Positions 59,308-64,000 of a stretch of DNA of 64,000 nucleotides are shown here, in pieces. This DNA is from Neorhizobium galegae (GTDB lineage: Bacteria; Pseudomonadota; Alphaproteobacteria; Rhizobiales; Rhizobiaceae). The DNA is taken from contig NZ_CP090095.1 of assembly GCF_021391675.1 (NCBI RefSeq), forward strand, positions 3,911,501-3,975,500, given 5' to 3'. The position numbers and the translations under genes were made by a program. Numbering within the stretch: the stretch's first letter is position 1; the number at the start of each line of letters is the position of its first letter. A model generated the notes under the pieces. That model was given only the letters and a program-made list of their open reading frames with translations. It made no database searches and was not told the DNA's origin.

Positions 59308-59681
59308 CAGCGTTCCTCCACCGCGACCGCCGCGGAAGCGGAAACAATTTCCGCAGGACCGGCGTGCTGGGCAGCGGCATGACGGTCGCTAGAGACAGCC
59401 CTATCGTGGCGCGTGCTTGCTTTTTCAGTGAGCCAGTCGAGAACCAGGCGGCAGGCTGGATCGCCAGAACATGCGTGGTGGCGCAGTCGATCAAGGAGCA
59501 TCGGCGGAACGGCTGCGGCGTCGCCGTCCCCTTTCCGGGTGAAGGCGAGTGCGAGGCCGACGACCAGGGCCGGGTCATCTTGACAAACGCGATGACGCCT
59601 GCCGGAAAATGCAGCGCCAGTTATGCCAGGACCGCGCAAGTTGGGCGGCGATGATGAGATGGGTAAGATTTCTGCGGACAT
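59307..59681 (-). CDS. small hypothetical protein coupled to AAA+ gene
   Basis: A 124-residue protein starting at ATG 59681 with GAGGAG seven bases upstream, and ending in a TGA that overlaps the AAA+ start. The central part (DDPALVVGLALAFTRKG; LDRLRHHACSGDPACRLVLDWLTEK) is helical and looks like a real domain; the C-terminus is Ala/Ser rich. I do not recognise the family. Its coupling suggests an adaptor or regulatory subunit of the split protease. Confidence 0.6.
   Translation of the reverse strand: MSAEILPISSSPPNLRGPGITGAAFSGRRHRVCQDDPALVVGLALAFTRKGDGDAAAVPPMLLDRLRHHACSGDPACRLVLDWLTEKASTRHDRAVSSDRHAAAQHAGPAEIVSASAAVAVEER
59338..59354. repeat. dispersed palindrome core within coding sequence
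   Basis: GCGGAAACAATTTCCGC matches the core of the intergenic elements in the first 20 kb. Here it lies inside the 3' end of the small gene before the AAA+ ATPase. Chance cannot be excluded for a single short copy. Confidence 0.35.
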
Positions 59682-59750
59682 ACAAGATCTCCTCGTCGGT
59701 CCAGGTTGGTCACCGGCGTCTTCAGAGCATGAAGTGAACAGGGAAAGGCG

Positions 59751-59775
59751 GGCTGCGGGCATCAGTCCCGCAGCC
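59751..59775 (-). terminator. possible terminator/attenuator hairpin
   Basis: A perfect 9-bp stem GGCTGCGGG/CCCGCAGCC with a 7-base loop lies between the stop at 59808 and the start at 59681. The U-tract on the minus strand is weak (CGCCTTTCCC), so it may only attenuate. Confidence 0.4.
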
Positions 59776-59807
59776 ATCACCTCAGTCAGCGCGAAGGGTG
59801 GACGCCT

Positions 59808-60911
59808 TCAGGCAGCAAGCAGACGCCGCGCAAAACCGACGCGAATGCGAGCTACGGGGCGGCCATCGTCCTCATCGTCCTCGGGACGTTCCGCCTCGTC
59901 GAGCAGATCGTCCGGAACAAAGATGTCATGCCGGTCCGGCTCTGGACCTTCCCGCATCCCCTGCCCCACACTCGTCACACCGAAGGACGAACGTTGATTG
60001 CTCTGCCGCAACCGGAAACGCGACGGGGCCGGCGCGTTCGGAGCGACCGGCGGATCGACGATACCAATCGCACTCCGGGCCTCGGCCTCGAGCAGCGTCT
60101 GGACACGGCGGCCGAAGCGAACTCGCAGTTCCGCCATGCAGGCGGCTGCGCCATCGATCTCCAGCAGGTCGTCGATGTCGTTCAGCGCCCAGACGCCGCT
60201 CGCATGATCGCTCGGACGGCTGGCGCCATCGACGATCGCCACGCCGACATTGTCGACCATCAGGCGCTTGTGGTTCTTGTAGAGCCAGTCCGGCAGGATC
60301 ATCGCCGAGGCCAGCATCTTAAGCTTCAGTTCCTCAAGGCGGGTCGTATCACCGTAAGAAGCAAGCGACCGCTTCAGGTCCAAGATGAACGCCAGGTGCC
60401 TGGCGCGATTTACGAGAATGAGGTCCGGCGTGTAAAAACCCTTGGCTGGCGCCTCGCAATCAAGGCGCACGCCGTCGAGATGCTTCCAGTCATTCCCCGT
60501 CACAGCTTCGACCGCGGCCTTTACCAGCGGCAACTTCAAGGACTGGACGAGAACAACCAGGTCGGGGTTCTGCTTCGACAGGCGTTCGAACGCCTGCTCC
60601 AGCAACTTACCCTCCCGGAAAGAGACCGCGCGGACCATGGAGGCGAGATTGATGTAGCGGCCGAGGATCTCGTCTTCGACCGGCTCGCCATCGGTGATGG
60701 CGGCGATCGCTTTGTCGATCAGGACGTCGAAGTCCGCCTCGACATGGCCGTAGCGGACGAGATGCGGGTGGCGGCGCAGCGCCGGCGGCTCAAGCCATGC
60801 GTCAGGGCGCTGCCCGGATGCACGGGACGGCGCCGACATGGCGGCGCCGGTGTTGGGGGTGCCAATGTTGGAGGCGATGGTGTTGGCGGCAGAAACGGTG
60901 ATCGTGGTCAT
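59808..60911 (-). CDS. hypothetical protein with possible PD-(D/E)xK core
   Basis: A 367-residue protein. A stretch FYTPDLILVN-x5-LAFILDLKRS in the middle has the spacing of a PD-(D/E)xK nuclease core (PD, then D-x-K at the end of the next strand). It is flanked by helical sequence and a C-terminal acidic low-complexity tail (DEAERPEDDEDDG). ATG 60911 is chosen for GGGAG seven bases upstream. It precedes the AAA+/peptidase genes on the same strand. The nuclease call is a motif-level guess; otherwise it is an unknown conserved accessory protein. Confidence 0.6.
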   Translation of the reverse strand: MTTITVSAANTIASNIGTPNTGAAMSAPSRASGQRPDAWLEPPALRRHPHLVRYGHVEADFDVLIDKAIAAITDGEPVEDEILGRYINLASMVRAVSFREGKLLEQAFERLSKQNPDLVVLVQSLKLPLVKAAVEAVTGNDWKHLDGVRLDCEAPAKGFYTPDLILVNRARHLAFILDLKRSLASYGDTTRLEELKLKMLASAMILPDWLYKNHKRLMVDNVGVAIVDGASRPSDHASGVWALNDIDDLLEIDGAAACMAELRVRFGRRVQTLLEAEARSAIGIVDPPVAPNAPAPSRFRLRQSNQRSSFGVTSVGQGMREGPEPDRHDIFVPDDLLDEAERPEDDEDDGRPVARIRVGFARRLLAA

Positions 60912-61263
60912 GCTTGATCTCCCTTGAGAACCAAAGAGCGATCGACGGCCGCATCCGGTCGTCGGACGGCCCATGGCATCGTCCGGCGTGGAAGCCGAGG
61001 ATCGCAGGTGATGGCGCGGTCAGGCCGAGTGCCGTTCGCAATTGGAACGAATGTCGGCGGCCGCTTTAAGGGGCGAGAGCAAGCAGGGCGCTTCCCAACG
61101 GAAAGCAAAAACAGGTACAGAGGTCATAGCCCGATTCCTTTGTCAGAAGGCTGAGGGTCAGGCCCTTGGTAGCGTTGGCGCGCTGCCTTGGGCCGCTAAG
61201 CTTCATCGCTGAAGCCCCTCCTATGTCGCAGGACCCGAGGCGGATCTCAAGGACCCTGGCGTC
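60912..61263. other. intergenic region upstream of the PD-(D/E)xK-like gene
   Basis: About 350 bp with no convincing gene. It lies between the tandem terminators of the DUF3102-like gene and the next start, so it should contain the promoter for the 59.3-60.9 kb genes; no elements can be assigned. Confidence 0.45.
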
Positions 61264-61303
61264 AAAAAAAGAACGGAGCCCGAACAAAGTTAACGCCGGG
61301 CTC
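61264..61303 (-). terminator. second terminator of DUF3102-like gene
   Basis: A 7-bp GC stem (GAGCCCG / CGGGCTC, 61276-61282 with 61297-61303), followed on the minus strand by GTTCTTTTTTTGAC. Confidence 0.65.
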
Positions 61304-61334
61304 ACGGGCTGAATGCGGAAAGCTGGAATCGGAA

Positions 61335-61354
61335 AAGGGGCTCGAAAGCCCCTT
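61335..61354 (-). terminator. first terminator of DUF3102-like gene
   Basis: A perfect 8-bp stem AAGGGGCT/AGCCCCTT with a 4-base loop, followed on the minus strand by TTCCGATT, 17 bp after the stop at 61371. Confidence 0.7.
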
Positions 61355-61370
61355 CTCATCTTGTAATCGC

Positions 61371-62510
61371 TCAGTCCCTGACCAGTTCCAGCTTGCGCCT
61401 GCGTGGTCCTCTGGCGCCCGAAAGCAGTGCGGCAACTGGGTCGTCGGTCTCCCCACTCGCCGCGTTCTCGATATCCGAAAGTGTTTCAGCTTCGAGAGTC
61501 TCGGCCTCCTCGTTTTCGTCGTCGACATCATCGTCGTCTTCGATCTCGACCAGGTCGAGCGATGGTGCCGATATGGCCATTCGCACTGTCGGCTGTTCGT
61601 CTGGCAACGGCCATGCCGGCGACTTCTCCTTCGATGTTGCCCAGGACAGCATCGGGATCACGATCGTCCCGATCCATGTCTCCAGACTATCGGCCCTGGC
61701 CCAGTTCGTGCTGTCCCGAAGTCTCCACAGCAGAGCCTCGACCCGTTTCCAGCGAGACGCCGATGGCAAACCGACCTTCATTGTCGACTTGCCGTCGCCC
61801 TGCGGTCCAACACCCGTGCCGAGATTGCTTAGCAGTTCGTAGGCATGGTAAGCGTGGACCTCGGCCTTCGGTGCGATCCTGCTCTTCTTGATCTTCTTGC
61901 CAGTCGTCTGCGCTTCCGCCAGAGCACCGGACAGGATCTTCAGAAGCCCCAAGAGATTGCGCAGGAGAGCCGTTCGGCTATCTCGCGTCCGCATCTCGAC
62001 CATAGCCTTCAGACCATGGACACCACCGAGATCGACGACGTCGATTTCGGTCTCGCTCTCGCTCGGCACTTCGTCGCCGGCCAGGATTGCCTTCACATCG
62101 GCAACCTGGATTCTCCCCTGATCTTCAGCGAACGCGAACGCCGCTTCAATCTTCTGCGTCGGCGCCGAGATCAACTGAATCAGCACCGTCGGCCCGATTG
62201 CCAGTTCCACCGCGCGGTCCCGGTAGCCACCGAGGTTGCGGTAAACGCCGCGCCAGTTGCGCGCCGTGCGCGCAGTGACATTGCAACGCGCTTCGACCCA
62301 CTTCCCGAACGTGCCGTCCGGGATATGAGCGCTCACCTGCTCGAGCAAGGCACCAAGCTGGAAGACGTGATCCGTCTCCTTGCGCCCGAGATCGGCCAGC
62401 GACTGCGCCTTGGCTTCGAGTTCCGCCGAGATCTCCGGGGAGATCTCGTATGCAGCGTAGTCGAACCCCATGCGCGCTGACGACGCCAGCGCGTTCTTCC
62501 TATTCGTCAT
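61371..62510 (-). CDS. DUF3102-like DNA-associated hypothetical protein
   Basis: A 379-residue protein. The segment FQLGALLEQVSAHIPDGTFGKWVEARCNVTARTARNWRGVYR (residues ~50-92) matches the pattern of DUF3102, a helical domain resembling the KfrA/ParB-like DNA-binding proteins of plasmids and phages. The C-terminus is strongly acidic (EIEDDDDVDDENEEAE). ATG 62510 has CAGGG nine bases upstream; ATG 62519 is an alternative. It ends in two tandem terminators, so it is a separate transcript from the genes at 56-61 kb. Confidence 0.7.
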   Translation of the reverse strand: MTNRKNALASSARMGFDYAAYEISPEISAELEAKAQSLADLGRKETDHVFQLGALLEQVSAHIPDGTFGKWVEARCNVTARTARNWRGVYRNLGGYRDRAVELAIGPTVLIQLISAPTQKIEAAFAFAEDQGRIQVADVKAILAGDEVPSESETEIDVVDLGGVHGLKAMVEMRTRDSRTALLRNLLGLLKILSGALAEAQTTGKKIKKSRIAPKAEVHAYHAYELLSNLGTGVGPQGDGKSTMKVGLPSASRWKRVEALLWRLRDSTNWARADSLETWIGTIVIPMLSWATSKEKSPAWPLPDEQPTVRMAISAPSLDLVEIEDDDDVDDENEEAETLEAETLSDIENAASGETDDPVAALLSGARGPRRRKLELVRD

Positions 62511-63258
62511 GTCAAACATCCCTGTTTTCACAGTACTCAACACAGACGCACCATGCGACTGATAATTGCATTATAACAGACAAGGCCATTTTCTTCAATA
62601 TTTACAAGAGGTTGTGCCGTCATCGACATTGCAAAACGACAATTATTACTTTGTATTTTACTTGTATTACTGTTACGGCCGATCAAACCGCACCGGAAAA
62701 TGGCGGCAAAAAATTTTAATACTATAAGAACAACCATCAGTAGCATTCTCGGTTCATTTGCCTTACACTGAGGCCTGACCCCATCCCCACCACAGCGTTC
62801 CCCTCACGCGCGGAAACGATGCCCTGGCGTCTGTCGGTCTTTATCAAGAAGCCCGTCGGCTGGTAGGTCGTCATGATTAAGGGCTTATGAAGGCTGGTGA
62901 CACCAAGGCCAGCGCCCTTACCCAAAATCTGTTTAAAAACAAATCGAGTCTCAAAACGGCACATTCGCGATGGTCAACATTTATTGCCAAAAAACATTTG
63001 ATTACAGACACTTGCAATGGAAATGACAGTCAGTTATATGTCCTCCCGTTCGATACACGGCCTATGCGCCATAAGGAAAGGAGACGCTTGTGACGATAGC
63101 ATTCAGCACCATCATGATGACGTTCTCGTCTTCCGGCGCGCCCCTTGATGCTCGCACCTTGTTGAGCACACTTCTTGGCCGGACCTCCTCCAGCATGGCT
63201 GCCTCCGCTGCCCATCGTCGTCGAAGACGATGGCAGTCGGCAACCATAGGAGGTCCCC
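62511..63258. other. A/T-rich divergent regulatory region
   Basis: About 750 bp between the DUF3102-like gene (minus) and the 164-residue gene (plus). The part 62540-62760 is visibly A/T-rich, with A and T runs, unlike the rest of the window. It probably holds promoters or a replication/segregation-type site. A plus-strand frame starting at GTG 63090 has a good AAAGGAG but no family resemblance, and overlaps the next gene. A short stem (CATCGTC…GACGATG) lies near 63209-63228. Confidence 0.5.
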
Positions 63259-63753
63259 ATGTCGATCAAGAACCAAGCAACTCGTACGTCTGCGTCTCCG
63301 CGTAGGGCGAAGGCAATCCCACGCGGCTTCAGGAAGCACGCTTCTTGGTGGCGCTCGGAAGTGCCGAAGCTGATCGAGCAGATCAATGCGGTGCTGAAGG
63401 ATGCCGACGCGTCGACGGGTCCCCGCGCAGTTCTCATCGAACCGCGTTTCGTGAGCTTTCCGCTGCAGTCGGAACTGACCGGTGAGCTCCTGCGATCGAA
63501 GTTTGGTGAAGTCCGTTATGGGCTGCCTCTTCCTCCTTCCGTGAAGCTCGCCGACATCAGCAACGCTTTGCAAGGCGACGCGCTACTACACTTGGTGGAA
63601 GCGCATCTCTGGCTGCAGGAAGTCGACGCGATCTCGCTTCGCGGTCCAGGCGGTGTGCAAAATCCGGCGGTCAGCCCGTTGATCGAGCACCTCAATGCTG
63701 CCGCGGCTGCATTCTCGAATGCTGTCGATCGCAGCAGCGTTGCTGCCGTCTGA
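63259..63753 (+). CDS. hypothetical protein next to serine recombinase
   Basis: A 164-residue protein that I do not recognise. It has a basic N-terminus (KNQATRTSASPRRAKAIPRGFRKH), then a helical domain with WWRSEVPKLIEQINAVL and GDALLHLVEAHLWLQEVD. ATG 63259 has AGGAGG at good spacing, a strong ribosome binding site. It is followed after 135 bp by the serine recombinase on the same strand, and may belong to the same mobile element. Confidence 0.65.
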   Translation: MSIKNQATRTSASPRRAKAIPRGFRKHASWWRSEVPKLIEQINAVLKDADASTGPRAVLIEPRFVSFPLQSELTGELLRSKFGEVRYGLPLPPSVKLADISNALQGDALLHLVEAHLWLQEVDAISLRGPGGVQNPAVSPLIEHLNAAAAAFSNAVDRSSVAAV

Positions 63754-63888
63754 ACACGCCCGTCCCGGCGTTCAGCGGCAATTATTTCCATCGAGCAATA
63801 GCCGCCGACGCCGGGCTCTCAAGGGAGTTGCGGGCTGCTACAAGTCCGCCTCCCTACTTCTCAATCTTTTGCAGAACGGAATGGAAGC

Positions 63889-64000
63889 ATGACGAAGAAG
63901 GTGGTTTTCTACGCTCGAGCAGCGAGCAAGACCGGAGAAGGATCGATCGAGGCGCAGATCGAGCGCGGCAGGGCGTTTGCTGCCGCCCGCGGCTGGTCCC
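63889..64000 (+). CDS. serine recombinase (resolvase/invertase family), partial
   Basis: Only the first 37 codons are in the window. They read MTKKVVFYARAASKTGEGS, then IEAQIERGRAFAAARGW, the start of a resolvase-type catalytic domain: strand one with Tyr-x-Arg and the nucleophile Ser of the Y-A-R-x-(A)-S region, then the QSIEAQ-like segment. Large serine recombinases and site-specific integrases begin this way. The extra Ala before Ser is slightly unusual. It probably belongs to the element that carries the genes at 55-64 kb. Confidence 0.8.
   Translation, partial: MTKKVVFYARAASKTGEGSIEAQIERGRAFAAARGWS

Noticed and set aside
62537..62746. 69-codon minus-strand frame in the A/T-rich region
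   Set aside because: No ribosome binding site, no domain resemblance; the region is better explained as promoter DNA.
63090..63305. 71-codon frame starting at GTG with a strong AAAGGAG
   Set aside because: The composition looks random (poly-Arg, Ser-rich) and it overlaps the well-supported gene at 63259; a leader-peptide role remains possible but is unsupported.

Overview
The window looks like an accessory-rich segment of a high-GC alphaproteobacterium, most likely a member of the Rhizobiaceae (Rhizobium/Agrobacterium/Ensifer-like). The evidence is protein family content and codon style: many short AraC regulators, large winged-helix/NTPase regulators, a small-subunit catalase and twin-EGDYY secreted peptides. 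No rRNA, tRNA or CRISPR array was seen. All calls come from reading the sequence; no database search was run.

Region 1 (1-19.9 kb) reads as a defence island. A DUF2235 hydrolase (cut by the left edge), several unrecognised genes and a tyrosine recombinase lead into three compact operons. (i) 4480-9060: a metallo-beta-lactamase-fold protein, a 747-residue E2-E1-JAB fusion and a patatin-like phospholipase, all with overlapping reading frames. This resembles the conjugation arm of type II CBASS, but no CD-NTase and no ubiquitin-like gene is visible. (ii) 10347-13024: a DUF262 protein followed by two proteins with HEPN-type R-x(4-6)-H motifs. (iii) 13937-17525: a second, unrelated ubiquitin-like cassette (Ubl, E1, DUF6527 and an unknown protein), divergent from an XRE regulator and an ImmA/IrrE peptidase. 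The shared intergenic region carries three copies of a 14-bp palindrome. Long gene-poor gaps hold copies of a dispersed element with a GCGGAAA..TTTCCGC core.

Region 2 (20.3-54.1 kb) is a regulatory and redox-metabolism block. Five paralogous regulators of about 930-960 residues (winged-helix DNA-binding domain, NB-ARC-like NTPase, helical-repeat tail) occur together with five AraC-type regulators. Three times an AraC gene lies directly upstream of such a regulator, and two of these pairs are back-to-back around 27.3 kb. One paralogue (28.0-30.9 kb) is split by a one-base frameshift. Between them lie an aldo/keto reductase, a Tat-exported haloperoxidase-like hydrolase, a short Old Yellow Enzyme relative, an isochorismatase/unknown/crotonase operon, a second cysteine hydrolase, a catalase operon with a MarR regulator carrying a Cys/His tail, a thioredoxin-like protein, and two 86-residue secreted proteins of one family. 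A GMC oxidoreductase broken at a homopolymer and an IS3-family remnant close this block.

Region 3 (54.9-64 kb) is a second accessory block, almost entirely on the minus strand. It holds an FtsH-like machine split into an AAA+ ATPase and a separate HExxH peptidase, a small upstream gene coupled to them, a DUF429 protein, a possible PD-(D/E)xK protein and a DUF3102-like protein. On the plus strand, a hypothetical gene and the start of a large serine recombinase run off the right edge, which suggests an integrated element.
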